Assembly (NCBI GenBank): GCA_937952235.1 | Contig: CALFZM010000200.1 | Coordinates: forward strand, 1 to 56,976 | Direction: 5' to 3' | Source: an uncultured Opitutia bacterium | Lineage (GTDB): Bacteria > Verrucomicrobiota > Verrucomicrobiia > Opitutales > Opitutaceae | Length of the DNA: 56,976 bases | Part shown: positions 15,859-24,777 of the stretch, in pieces | How positions within the stretch are numbered: the first letter of the stretch is position 1 | Layout of the letters: each line of letters starts with the position of its first letter | Notes under the pieces: generated by a model | Databases searched by the model: none | Told to the model about the DNA's origin: nothing | What the model saw: only the letters and a program-made list of their open reading frames with translations | Position numbers and translations under genes: made by a program

Positions 15859-17973
15859 ATGGCGCGACCGCCTTCCACCTTCGCCTCTGTCCTCCCGCTG
15901 CGCCCGGCGTTCAGGGCGGCGGGGGGCGCGCTGCTGCTGCTGATCGCGACCGGGACCGCGCGGCTGCCGGCGGCCGACCTCCGGGCGCTGAGCGACGTCG
16001 CGCGGCTGTCGTCGGAACAGGCCTCCGCCGGCGCCGCCGTGAGCGTGCAGGGCATCGTTTCGTTCGTGGAATCCGATCGCATCACGTTGCAGGATGACAC
16101 CGCCGGCCTGTTCGTGCGGTGGCGCGGCGGAGAAACGGTGGCGCCCGGAGCGCGGGTGCGGGTGACGGGCCGCACCGAGGCCGGACTCTACCTGTCGGGA
16201 CTGGAGGCGACGAATGTGGAGGTGATCGGGCATGGGACGCTGCCACCCGCACGCGATGCCAGTTACGACGACCTGCTGGCCGGGCGCTACTTCTGCCAGC
16301 GCGTCGCACTCGAGGGCGTGGTCCGGTCCGTCACGGCCCTCAGCCCCACCCGCAGCCTGCTGCGGCTGGCGCCGGGCACGCGGGTGGTGGACGTGTGGGT
16401 GGAGGCGCCGCTGCCGGCGGGGAGGGCGTTGATCGACAGTGTCGTGCGCGTCGAGGGTGTCGCGCTGGGCTCGATCAACAACCGTCGGCAGCTGGTGCAG
16501 CCTTACGTCCGCGCCGCCGGCTGGTCCGCCGTCGTCGTCCGCCGCTCCGCGCCGCCCGAAAACGAGATTCCGCGGATCTCGCCGCGCGAGCTGCTCACCG
16601 TCAACGCGAGCGCCTCGGGCGGGCGCGTCCGGATCGAGGGCGTGGTCATGGCCGTCTTTGCCCGCGGCATGCTCTACCTGCGCAGCGGCGGCGCGGCACT
16701 CGGGGTGCGGCTTGCGCCGCCCGAGCCGGTGGAGGTCGGCGACACCGTCGACGTGGTGGGTTTCCCGGAAATGGGCCGGTTCACGCCCGCGCTGGCCGAC
16801 GCCCGGCTCGTGGGCCGCCGGCCCGGCGCGCCCCCGGCGCCGGTGCAGCTTCGGATCGAGGAGTTGTTTCGCGGCTCCTACGACAATGACCTCGTGTCCG
16901 TGACGGCGCGGGTCACCGATTCCTTCCGGGCCGAGCGCGAGCGAACGCTGGTCCTGCAGGAGAACGAGCGCCGCGTGCGCGTGGGCCTGCTGCATGCCGA
17001 CATCGACATCCCCGTCGGCAGCCTGGTGCGCGTCGCGGGGATCTCGCGGGTGAATCTCACCGAGGGCGTGGGCGACAGCTCCCAGCCCGAGGCGATCAGC
17101 CTCTATGTCCGCTCGCCGGCCGACGTCGAAATCCTGCAACGGCCCTCGGTCTGGACGGTGCGGCGGCTGGGACTGATCTCCGCCGCGCTGCTGGGCGTCA
17201 TGCTGCTGGCCGCGCTCTGGATCGCCCTGCTGCGACGCCAGGTGCAGCGGCAGGCCAAGGCGGCCCGGCGCCGGATCGAGACCGAAGTGATCCTCGAGGA
17301 ACGCAACCGGCTCGCCCGGGATTTTCACGATACGCTCGAGCAGGAGCTGGTCGGACTCGGCCTGCGGCTCGATGCGCTCGACGCTCCCGACCTCGACGCG
17401 CGGCACCGCGGCCTGATCCAGACGGCACGCAGCCTGGTATCCCGCATCCAGGCCGAGACACGGAATCTGGTCAGCGACCTCCGCAACGCGCCGGGCAGCC
17501 TCGGTGACCTCGCCTCGGCGCTCGAGGAGTTGCTCGAACTCAACGCTCCGGGCGGCGGAGCCACGGTCGCACTCGAGATCGCCGGGCCGCTGCCGCTCCT
17601 GCCGGCCGCGGTCGTGCACCACCTGCGCATGATCGCGCGCGAGTCGGTCACGAACGCGCTCAAGCATTCCGGCGCGGCCCGGATCGAAGTGCGGGCGGCC
17701 CGCGAGGGCGACGGCTGGCTGGCGCTGACGATCCGGGATGACGGCCGGGGTTTTGACGTCGCGCGCGAGACCCACGGCAAGTCCGGCCACTATGGCTGCG
17801 TCGGGCTGCGGGAGCGCAGCGCCCGCCTTGGCGCCACGATGGCGTGGCACAGCACCCCGGGCGCCGGCACCCTCGTCGAAGTACGCATGCCGCTGGCTCC
17901 GTCGGCCGCGCCTGCGGGCGAGCCGGCCGCCGCTTACGCCCTCGGCGCAACCGGCATCGGAGGGCGGACATGA
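15859..17973 (+). CDS. Sensor histidine kinase (HisKA_3) with OB-fold-like extracytoplasmic domains
   Basis: A protein of 704 residues. A signal or first membrane segment (to ~38) is followed by ~390 exported residues containing at least three similar beta-rich units, each with a V-x-V-x-G-x-V start (VSVQGIVSF, VALEGVVRSV, VRIEGVVMAV), looking like OB-fold repeats. A membrane helix lies at ~437-460. The HisKA_3 dimerisation domain has the phospho-acceptor in ARDFHDTLEQE (His490), and the ATPase has N-box ESVTNALKHSG and DDGRGFD. ATG 15859 was chosen because the signal sequence begins there. Its stop overlaps the response regulator start (ATGA), so they are a cognate NarL-type pair. The sensed signal is unknown. 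Confidence 0.92.
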   Translation: MARPPSTFASVLPLRPAFRAAGGALLLLIATGTARLPAADLRALSDVARLSSEQASAGAAVSVQGIVSFVESDRITLQDDTAGLFVRWRGGETVAPGARVRVTGRTEAGLYLSGLEATNVEVIGHGTLPPARDASYDDLLAGRYFCQRVALEGVVRSVTALSPTRSLLRLAPGTRVVDVWVEAPLPAGRALIDSVVRVEGVALGSINNRRQLVQPYVRAAGWSAVVVRRSAPPENEIPRISPRELLTVNASASGGRVRIEGVVMAVFARGMLYLRSGGAALGVRLAPPEPVEVGDTVDVVGFPEMGRFTPALADARLVGRRPGAPPAPVQLRIEELFRGSYDNDLVSVTARVTDSFRAERERTLVLQENERRVRVGLLHADIDIPVGSLVRVAGISRVNLTEGVGDSSQPEAISLYVRSPADVEILQRPSVWTVRRLGLISAALLGVMLLAALWIALLRRQVQRQAKAARRRIETEVILEERNRLARDFHDTLEQELVGLGLRLDALDAPDLDARHRGLIQTARSLVSRIQAETRNLVSDLRNAPGSLGDLASALEELLELNAPGGGATVALEIAGPLPLLPAAVVHHLRMIARESVTNALKHSGAARIEVRAAREGDGWLALTIRDDGRGFDVARETHGKSGHYGCVGLRERSARLGATMAWHSTPGAGTLVEVRMPLAPSAAPAGEPAAAYALGATGIGGRT

Positions 17974-18608
17974 GCGGAGGCGAGGCGCGGCTCACGGTCA
18001 TGATCGTGGACGACCACTTCATCGTCCGCAGCGGACTCGTCGCCGCCCTGGAAGCCGCCGGCGGCGTCACGATCGCGGGCGAAGCCGAGCGCGGCGACGA
18101 GGTCGTGCGGGTTTACCAGCAGTGCCGGCCCGCCGTGGTCCTCCTCGATCTCCAGCTTCCCGGGCTCTCCGGCGTGGAGGCGACGCGGGCGCTCCTGACC
18201 CATGATCCCGAGGCGCGCGTGCTGCTGTTTTCCACGTTCGTGCGCGATGACGAACTCCAGGCGGCCTTCGCGGCGGGGGCGCTCGGCTACCTGCACAAGT
18301 CGGCGCATCGCGACGAACTGCTCGTCGCGCTCCGGCGGGTCGCCGCCGGCGAGATGTACGTGCCCGCCGCGGTGCTGCGCCGCCTGGCCGCACTGCGCGT
18401 CGGACCCGCGATCACCGCCAAGGAACGCGAGGTGCTCGCCCATATCGCCGCTGGCCGGGCAAACAAGGAGATCGCGCAGCAGCTCGGCGTGTCGGAGGAC
18501 ACCATCAAGCGACACGTCAGCAACATCCTCGAAAAGATGCAGGTCAACGACCGCGCCCAGGCGGTGGTCGAAGCCATCCGCCGCGGCATCGTGCGCATGG
18601 CGGAGTAG
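17970..18608 (+). CDS. Response regulator, NarL/FixJ family
   Basis: A protein of 212 residues. The receiver domain (1-~125) has the acidic pocket in VMIVDDHFIVRSG and the phospho-acceptor Asp60 in VVLLDLQLPGLSG, with Lys in LGYLHKSAH. A LuxR-type helix-turn-helix occupies ~150-205: LTAKEREVL-like ITAKEREVLAHIAAG, NKEIAQQLGVSEDTIKRHV and NILEKM. It is translationally coupled to the upstream kinase by a 4-bp overlap. It should bind DNA once phosphorylated. Targets are unknown; the downstream heme-protein operon or the divergent acyltransferase are the closest candidates. Confidence 0.95.
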   Translation: MSGGEARLTVMIVDDHFIVRSGLVAALEAAGGVTIAGEAERGDEVVRVYQQCRPAVVLLDLQLPGLSGVEATRALLTHDPEARVLLFSTFVRDDELQAAFAAGALGYLHKSAHRDELLVALRRVAAGEMYVPAAVLRRLAALRVGPAITAKEREVLAHIAAGRANKEIAQQLGVSEDTIKRHVSNILEKMQVNDRAQAVVEAIRRGIVRMAE

Positions 18609-18634
18609 GCGCCCCTGGCTCCGTGGCCGGGCCG

Positions 18635-18652
18635 CCGCCCGCCTCCGGGCGG
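18635..18652 (+). terminator. GC hairpin after the response regulator
   Basis: CCGCCCG-CCTC-CGGGCGG forms a perfect 7-bp stem 26 bp after the response regulator stop. There is no following T-run, so it may only slow polymerase or stabilise the 3' end. The rest of the 144-bp gap to the next gene shows nothing clear. Confidence 0.3.
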
Positions 18653-18752
18653 GTGACGTGAAAGTTTGCTTCCGCCCCCCACGAAAGAGGGAGAGATTAG
18701 CCCCTGTCGCCGGAGCGGCTGGCTGATAGCCTCTCCTCAACGCGCGCTCCCC

Positions 18753-21700
18753 ATGGTTCCGTCCACCCCGCCTCCGATCGTCCTCTCCTCCGTTCGCACC
18801 GCCGTGGTGCTGTGGGCGGCGGTGCTCGGCGGGCACCTGGGCGCGGCGGAATCGCGGGCGCGGGTTTCGTTCAACGACCATGTCCAGCCGGTGCTGTCGG
18901 AGTACTGTTTCCACTGCCACGGGCCCGACGCCGGCTCGCGCAAGGCCGACCTCCGGCTCGACCGCGCAGAGTTCGCTTTTCTCCCGCGGAAGGACGGCGG
19001 GCCGGCCATTGTCCGGGGCGATCCCGAGGCGAGCCCGCTGTGGCGCCGGATCACGGCGAAGGATCCCGACGTGGTCATGCCGCCGCCGGAGGCCCACAAG
19101 ACCCTCGAGCCGAAGCATGTCGCGCTGCTGCGGCAGTGGATCGCCGAGGGCGCGGAGTATCAGGAGCACTGGGCCTTCATCCCGCCGGTGCGTGAGCCCG
19201 AGCCAGCCGTGCGGCAGCAGTCGTGGGTCCGCCACCCGATCGACCGGTTCGTGCTCGCGCGGCTGGAGCAGGCGGGCTTCACCGGCGCGCCCGAAGCCGA
19301 CCGGCACGCGTTGCTGCGGCGGGTGACGTTTGACCTGACGGGCCTGCCGCCCACGCCCGCGGAGATCGGCGAGTTCGTGTCGGACCGTGCGCCCGGGGCG
19401 TACGAACGCGTCGTGGAGCGGCTGCTCGCGAGCCCGCGCTTCGGCGAACACCGGGCGCGCTACTGGCTCGATGCAGTGCGGTACGGCGACACCAACGGCC
19501 AGCACGCGGACAACCTCCGGCACACCTGGCCGTTTCGCGACTACGTCATCGCCGCCTACAACGAGAACAAGCCGTACGACCAGTTCGTGCTCGAACAGCT
19601 CGCCGGCGACCTGCTGCCGCCGACGCGCGTCGACCAGCTCGTGGCCTCGCAGTACAACCGGATGCACACCACGACCAACGAGGGCGGCTCCGTGGTGGAG
19701 GAGATCTACCTGCACAAGCTCAAGGACCGGACCCAGACGACCGCCTCGGTCTTCCTGGGGCTCACGATGGCGTGCGCCGCCTGCCACGATCACAAGTTCG
19801 ACCCGATCACGCAGGACGACTTCTACCGGCTGAGCGCCTTCTTCAACAACATGCCGGACAGCGTCTACGACGCCAACCAGGCGTTCTCCTACCCGACGGT
19901 CACCGTTCCCCGGCCGGAGAAGAAAGCCGAGGCGGAGCGCATCCTTGGGCTGAAAGCCGACGCGGAGCGGAAGCTGCTCGCCCGCACGGGCCGGGCCGGC
20001 GCCCTGTTGCAGGCTTGGATCGCCGCTGGCGGCGAGACCGCCCCGCGCCCGGTGGCCGAGACCGGCCTGCACGCGCGCTTCCGGCTCGACGAGGCGGAGG
20101 GCCGGGACGTGCGCAACTCGGCTCCCGGCGCGCAGCCCGGCACTTACAGGCTCAAGGGGATGGATGAGGCCTGGGGCGGATCGACGCGTCCCGTGAAGCA
20201 TTGGACGGGGCTGCGTTTTGGCATCCAGACGGCGCTCGAAGCGCCGACGCTCGGGGATTTCGAACGGGACCAGGCCTTCTCGGTCAGCGGCTGGTTCCTC
20301 CCGCGCGAACGCAGCGGCACCACCAGCGGGGCCTTCGTTTCCCGGATGGCGACCGCGGAGGAAAATCGCGGCTGGGATCTCTTCTGGCAGAGCGCGCCGA
20401 CGCGCCGGCCCGCGCCGAAGAAGTCCGGCGAGCCCAAGAAAGGCGGAAAGGCGGAGAAGGCCGAGGTCGTGGTGGATGACGACGATGTCGAGAACCGGCC
20501 CGAGCCGGAGGGCTTTCTCGTCGCCAACCTGATCCACCGGGAACGGAAGAACGCGATCTCCGTGCGCTCGAGGCAGCGCATCAGCCGGAAAGAGTGGGTG
20601 CACCTCGCGTTCACCTACGACGGTTCGGGCAAGGCGGCCGGCGTGAAGCTCTACATCAACGGCCGGCCGCAGGAGGTGGAGGTGATCACGGATACGCTCG
20701 ACGGCTCCATCCGAACGTCGGCTCCGTTCCAGCTCGCGCGCCGGACCGGCGGCAGCGCCTCGCCGGAGACCTGCTTCCAGGACGTGCGCGTCTACACGCG
20801 CGAGCTCGCGGCCGACGAGGTCGCGCGCCTGCCGCACGAGGACCTGGCGGCGGAGGTGGTGCGCCGGCCGATGGCGGAGTGGAACGAGGACGAGCGGAAG
20901 ATCGCCGCGGATTTCTTCTTCCAGCATGTCGACCGCCCGGCGATGGACCTCCGCGCGGAGATCGCGCGGCGCGAGACGGAGTTTCAGCGCGCCACCGCCG
21001 GCGGTTTCGTCATGTCGATCTCGAAGGAGCGCGAGTCGCGCCCGGTCGGCTTCGCGCTGCACCGCGGCTCCTACGACGCGATCCGCGCGCGGGTCGAGGC
21101 GGGCGTGCCGGCGGTGCTGCCGCCGCTGCCGGCCGATGCGCCACGCAACCGGCTCGGCTTCGCGCAGTGGCTCGTCAGCGCGGAAAATCCGCTGACGTCC
21201 CGCGTGATCGTGAACCGCATGTGGCAGGAGCTGTTCGGCGAGGGCATCGTCGAGACGCCCGAGAACTTCGGCATCGTCGGATCGCGCCCGACCAACCGCG
21301 CGCTGCTCGACTGGCTCGCGGTCGATTTCCGGGAGAGCGGCTGGGACGTGAAGCGCTTCTATCGCCAGGTCGTGCTCTCGGCGACCTACCGGCAGTCGGC
21401 GCGGATCGCGCCGGAGCTGCTCGCGGCGGATCCGTACAACCGGCTGCTCGGCCGCGGGCCGCGTTACCGGATGGACGCGGAGATGCTGCGCGACCAGGCC
21501 CTGGCGGCGAGCGGGTTGCTCGTCGAGAAGCTCGGCGGTCCCGGCGTGCGGCCCTACCAGGTCGCGGGCGTGTGGGAAACCGTGGCCGTCGTCGGTCAGA
21601 GCAACACCCGCGACTACGTGCCCGACGCGGGCGAGGGGCTGTATCGGCGCAGCGTGTATAACTTCTGGAAACGCACCGCGCCGAATCCCGTGCTCGAGAC

Positions 21701-22094
21701 CTTCGACGCGCCGAAGCGCGACGTGTGCGTGCTGCGCCGAGAACGCACCAGCACGCCGCTGCAGGCGCTGGTGATGGAGAATGCCACCGACTACCTCGAG
21801 GCTTCGCGGCACCTGGCCGCCCATGCCCTGCGCCTGCCCGACGCCGGCGAGGAGCAGCGGATCGAGACGATGAGCCTGCGGGTGCTGGGGCGCCCGCTCG
21901 GAGCGGCGCGCCGGCAGGCGCTGCAGCGTTCGCTGGCGGGGTACCGGCTGCATTTCGCGAACGTGGACGACGCCCGCGCCTTCCTCGCGCAGGGTGCGAG
22001 TCCCGTCGATCCCGGCCTCGAGCCGCGCGAGCACGCCGCGTGGATGCTGCTCGCCAGCCAGCTCTTCAACACGGACTACGCGCTCAACAAGTAA
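18753..22094 (+). CDS. PSCyt1/DUF1549/DUF1553 heme protein with LamG-like insert
   Basis: A protein of 1113 residues. Signal peptide to ~34; planctomycete-type cytochrome c domain with one heme site, CFHCH (52-56); DUF1549 (PSCyt2) ~160-370 from HPIDRFVLARLEQAGF; a concanavalin/LamG-like segment ~437-700 (FSVSGWFLP, KEWVHLAFTYDGSG, VKLYINGRP); DUF1553 (PSD1) ~800-1113 (ENPLTSRVIVNRMWQELFG). A charged insert rich in Lys then Asp (VVVDDDDVENRPEP, about 555-580) interrupts the LamG part. The family is abundant in Planctomycetes and Verrucomicrobia and often lies near sulfatases; its chemistry is not known. It is followed after 12 bp by its usual DUF1501 partner. The LamG part suggests glycan binding. 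Confidence 0.92.
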   Translation: MVPSTPPPIVLSSVRTAVVLWAAVLGGHLGAAESRARVSFNDHVQPVLSEYCFHCHGPDAGSRKADLRLDRAEFAFLPRKDGGPAIVRGDPEASPLWRRITAKDPDVVMPPPEAHKTLEPKHVALLRQWIAEGAEYQEHWAFIPPVREPEPAVRQQSWVRHPIDRFVLARLEQAGFTGAPEADRHALLRRVTFDLTGLPPTPAEIGEFVSDRAPGAYERVVERLLASPRFGEHRARYWLDAVRYGDTNGQHADNLRHTWPFRDYVIAAYNENKPYDQFVLEQLAGDLLPPTRVDQLVASQYNRMHTTTNEGGSVVEEIYLHKLKDRTQTTASVFLGLTMACAACHDHKFDPITQDDFYRLSAFFNNMPDSVYDANQAFSYPTVTVPRPEKKAEAERILGLKADAERKLLARTGRAGALLQAWIAAGGETAPRPVAETGLHARFRLDEAEGRDVRNSAPGAQPGTYRLKGMDEAWGGSTRPVKHWTGLRFGIQTALEAPTLGDFERDQAFSVSGWFLPRERSGTTSGAFVSRMATAEENRGWDLFWQSAPTRRPAPKKSGEPKKGGKAEKAEVVVDDDDVENRPEPEGFLVANLIHRERKNAISVRSRQRISRKEWVHLAFTYDGSGKAAGVKLYINGRPQEVEVITDTLDGSIRTSAPFQLARRTGGSASPETCFQDVRVYTRELAADEVARLPHEDLAAEVVRRPMAEWNEDERKIAADFFFQHVDRPAMDLRAEIARRETEFQRATAGGFVMSISKERESRPVGFALHRGSYDAIRARVEAGVPAVLPPLPADAPRNRLGFAQWLVSAENPLTSRVIVNRMWQELFGEGIVETPENFGIVGSRPTNRALLDWLAVDFRESGWDVKRFYRQVVLSATYRQSARIAPELLAADPYNRLLGRGPRYRMDAEMLRDQALAASGLLVEKLGGPGVRPYQVAGVWETVAVVGQSNTRDYVPDAGEGLYRRSVYNFWKRTAPNPVLETFDAPKRDVCVLRRERTSTPLQALVMENATDYLEASRHLAAHALRLPDAGEEQRIETMSLRVLGRPLGAARRQALQRSLAGYRLHFANVDDARAFLAQGASPVDPGLEPREHAAWMLLASQLFNTDYALNK

Positions 22095-22106
22095 ACCGCC
22101 GCCGCC

Positions 22107-23633
22107 ATGCCCGATTTCCCGCTCGACTCCCGTCACGTCGTCACGATTCCCGCCGGCGGCTCGCGTGAGTATTTCGACCTGCAGACCCGCCGGCAGTTCT
22201 TCGGCCGGATGGCCGGGGGCCTCGGCGGTGCCGCGCTGACCGCGCTCGCGGGCAACTCCCTGCTCGGCGCCTTCTCCCGCGCCCGCGCCGAGGGCCTGCT
22301 CCCGCCCGGCAGCGAGCGGCTGCCGCACTTCGCACCGAAGGCGAAACGGGCGATCTACCTGTTCATGGGCGGAGCGCCGTCGCAGATCGACCTCTTCGAT
22401 TACAAGCCGCAGATCGCGGACCGCTTCGACCAGGACCTGCCGCCTTCGATCCTCGGCACGGGCCAGCGCAACGCCTCCAACATCCGCCAGCCGCGCCTCG
22501 CCGTCGTCCCCTCGCCGTATCGGTTCCAGCAGCACGGCAAGTGCGGCACCTGGGTGAGCGAGCTGCTGCCGTGGACGGCGAAGATGGTCGACGACATCGC
22601 GCTCATCAAGAGCCTCCAGACCGACATCCTGAACCACAACTCCGCGGTCACGCTCATCCTCACCGGCAACGCCGTGGCGGGTAAGGCCTCGATCGGCGCG
22701 TGGGTGTCCTACGGCCTCGGCCGCGCCAACGAGAACCTGCCGACATTCGTGGTCCTCGTGTCGAAGGCGCCGACGCCGAATGGCGAGGGCGTGCAGGCGG
22801 TGTTTCCCAACTTCTGGGGCAGCGGTTTCCTCCCGGCGACCAACTCGGGCGTCGTGCTCCGCTCCGAGGGCGACCCCGTGTTGTACCTCAAGGATCCCAG
22901 GGGGCTTTCGCGCGATGCGCGGCGGGCGATGCTCGACGGCGTGCAGGCGATGAACGCGGAGGCCTACGAGGAGATCGGCGATCCCGCGATTCACGCGCGC
23001 ATCGAGGAATACGAGATGGCGTTCCGGATGCAGGCGACGGTGCCGGAGCTGACCGATCTCAGCGACGAGACGGCGGAGACGTTCGCGCTCTACGGCCCCG
23101 ATGCGCGCACCCCGGGGACCTTCGCCCACAATTGCCTCATGGCGCGCCGCATGGCCGAGCGCGGGGTGCGATTCACCCAGGTCTTCGCCCGCGGGTGGGA
23201 TTCGCACCGGAGCCTGCCGAAAAACCTGCCGCTGCTCGCGAAGGACATCGACCAGCCGAGCTACGCGCTGGTCACCGACCTCAAGCGCCGCGGCCTGCTC
23301 GAGGACACGCTGGTCGTCTGGGGCGGCGAGTTCGGACGCACGGTCTACAGCGAGGGCGCGCTCAAGCGCGACGACTTCGGCCGCGACCACCACGGGAAGT
23401 GCTTCACCATGTGGCTGGCCGGTGGCGGCATCAAACCCGGCATCGTGCACGGCGAGACCGACGACTTCAGCTTCAACTCGATCCGCGACATCGCGCACGT
23501 GCGCGACCTCAACGCCACGATCCTGCAGCAGCTCGGCCTCGATCACAACCGGCTCACGTTCAAGTTCGAGGGCCTCGACCAGAAGCTCACCGGCACCGCC
23601 CCGGCCAAGGTCATCACCGGGCTCCTCGCGTGA
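22107..23633 (+). CDS. DUF1501 protein (alkaline phosphatase/sulfatase-like fold), Tat-exported
   Basis: A protein of 508 residues. A Tat-type signal with twin arginines, TRRQFFGRMAGGLGG, lies at about residues 28-42, preceded by an N-terminal extension common in this family. Conserved DUF1501 segments include FMGGAPSQIDLFDYKP, FARGWDSHRSLPKNLP, WGGEFGRTVYSEG and GRDHHGKCFTMWLAGGG. The fold is related to the alkaline phosphatase superfamily, but the formylglycine motif is absent. It lies 12 bp after the DUF1549/1553 gene, the standard two-gene arrangement; Tat export suggests folding with a cofactor. Reaction unknown. Confidence 0.93.
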   Translation: MPDFPLDSRHVVTIPAGGSREYFDLQTRRQFFGRMAGGLGGAALTALAGNSLLGAFSRARAEGLLPPGSERLPHFAPKAKRAIYLFMGGAPSQIDLFDYKPQIADRFDQDLPPSILGTGQRNASNIRQPRLAVVPSPYRFQQHGKCGTWVSELLPWTAKMVDDIALIKSLQTDILNHNSAVTLILTGNAVAGKASIGAWVSYGLGRANENLPTFVVLVSKAPTPNGEGVQAVFPNFWGSGFLPATNSGVVLRSEGDPVLYLKDPRGLSRDARRAMLDGVQAMNAEAYEEIGDPAIHARIEEYEMAFRMQATVPELTDLSDETAETFALYGPDARTPGTFAHNCLMARRMAERGVRFTQVFARGWDSHRSLPKNLPLLAKDIDQPSYALVTDLKRRGLLEDTLVVWGGEFGRTVYSEGALKRDDFGRDHHGKCFTMWLAGGGIKPGIVHGETDDFSFNSIRDIAHVRDLNATILQQLGLDHNRLTFKFEGLDQKLTGTAPAKVITGLLA

Positions 23634-24553
23634 GCCGGGCCCGCGGGATGCCAGCGTCGCACCAGGCCGGCTTCGCCCGGCGGAGGCTTTTCCCGCCGGC
23701 GGCCGCGTGCCTGCTGGCGGCGGGCGCGCTCGCGGGAGACGCGGCGGCGGGCCCGGCGACATCCTGGTACGCGCTGCGCGTGCAGCCGATCCTCGACCGG
23801 CATTGCGTCTCGTGCCACGGCCCGGAGAAGGTGCGCGCCGAGCTGAGGCTCGACTCGTATGCCGCCCTCCACCGCGGCGGCGCGGGAGGCGCCGTGGTGC
23901 AGCCCGGACAGCCGGAGCGGAGCGAACTGCTCCGGCGCGTCACGCTGCCCGCCGACCACGACGACGTGATGCCGTCCGACGGCAAGCCGCTGCTCGCGCC
24001 GGAGCAGACCGGCGTGCTCGCGCGCTGGATCAAGGCGGGAGCCTCCCCCGAAGCGCCGCCTCCGCCGGGCGAGGAACCGCCGGCCGTGGCCGCGCTCCGG
24101 CCCGCCGCGCCCGATTACCGCCCGTTCCTGCCGCGGCTCGCGGCGCTGCAGGAGGAGTTCGGCGTGCGGCTCGTCCCGGTCTCGCAGCAACCGACTGACG
24201 GGTTGATCCTGCGGACCGTGAGCGCTCCCGCCCGGGTCGACGACGCCGTGCTGGCCCGCATCGCGGCCTCGGAGATCGCACCGTTGATCGTCGACGCGGA
24301 GCTCGCCCGCACGCGGGTTTCCGATGCGGCGCTCCCGGCGCTGGCGCGTTTCCCGAACCTCGCCCGGCTCGACCTGGCCCGCACCGCCGTGACCTCGACC
24401 GCGCTCGGCGCGCTCGCGCCCCTCGCGCGGTTGCGCTCGCTCAACCTCGCGGGCACGCGGATCGACGCGACCGCGCGCGACCGCCTGCGCCAGCTCCCGG
24501 CGCTGGAGCAGCTTCACGTCTTCGGCACGCCGCTGGCGGACGCGTCGCCCTGA
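23630..24553 (+). CDS. Small exported cytochrome c-type protein with leucine-rich repeats
   Basis: About 307 residues. GTG 23630 overlaps the DUF1501 stop (GTGA), suggesting coupling; ATG 23648 is six codons later and equally possible. A signal peptide (LFPPAAACLLAAGALAGDAAA) precedes a PSCyt1-like domain with one CxxCH heme site, CVSCH (59-63), and the motif DVMPSDGKPLLAPEQTGVLARWI. The C-terminal third has three leucine-rich units (FPNLARLDLARTAVTSTALG, LARLRSLNLAGTRID, LPALEQLHVFGTPL). Together with the two preceding genes it makes a three-gene heme module. It probably mediates electron transfer or protein contact in the envelope. Confidence 0.85.
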   Translation: MSRARGMPASHQAGFARRRLFPPAAACLLAAGALAGDAAAGPATSWYALRVQPILDRHCVSCHGPEKVRAELRLDSYAALHRGGAGGAVVQPGQPERSELLRRVTLPADHDDVMPSDGKPLLAPEQTGVLARWIKAGASPEAPPPPGEEPPAVAALRPAAPDYRPFLPRLAALQEEFGVRLVPVSQQPTDGLILRTVSAPARVDDAVLARIAASEIAPLIVDAELARTRVSDAALPALARFPNLARLDLARTAVTSTALGALAPLARLRSLNLAGTRIDATARDRLRQLPALEQLHVFGTPLADASP

Positions 24554-24555
24554 GC

Positions 24556-24655
24556 CGGTGGTAGGTGGCCGCCTTTCCCCAGGCGGCTGACGTACGACGG
24601 ACTCCTCCGCAGCGGCTCGAGGACATGCCGCTCCCCGTTGCCGCACGGCCGATTT
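24556..24655. repeat. Dispersed palindromic element, copy B (degenerate, inverted)
   Basis: The reverse complement matches the core of copies at 3543, 34977 and 39272, including CGTCAGCCGCCTGGGG and the GAGCCGCTGCGGA segment. The hairpin is at 24568-24587, GCCGCCT-TTCCCC-AGGCGGC; the loop differs but the stem is kept. The terminal inverted repeats are not recognisable, so this is an older copy. It lies between two genes read in the same direction; nothing else is seen in the 224-bp gap except an AT-rich GATTTTTTCGAT near 24650. Confidence 0.75.
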
Positions 24656-24777
24656 TTTCGATAGAGTGAAGGCCCGCTGCACCGTTCCGATTGAGCGCAT
24701 TGCGGACGCGGGCCCGCGGCGGCCGCGACGATTCCGGCGGGGACCTCGCTTGAGTTGCCCGCGAAGGCGGTCAGGGT

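Noticed and set aside
22107..23633. Calling the DUF1501 protein a sulfatase
   Set aside because: It lacks the C-x-P/S-x-R formylglycine motif, so only the wider fold relationship is supported.
17934..23762. A 1942-residue open frame on the minus strand
   Set aside because: It is a GC-driven shadow of the response regulator, heme protein and DUF1501 genes; composition is Arg/Gly/Ala/Glu-rich without domains, while the opposite strand has clear families.
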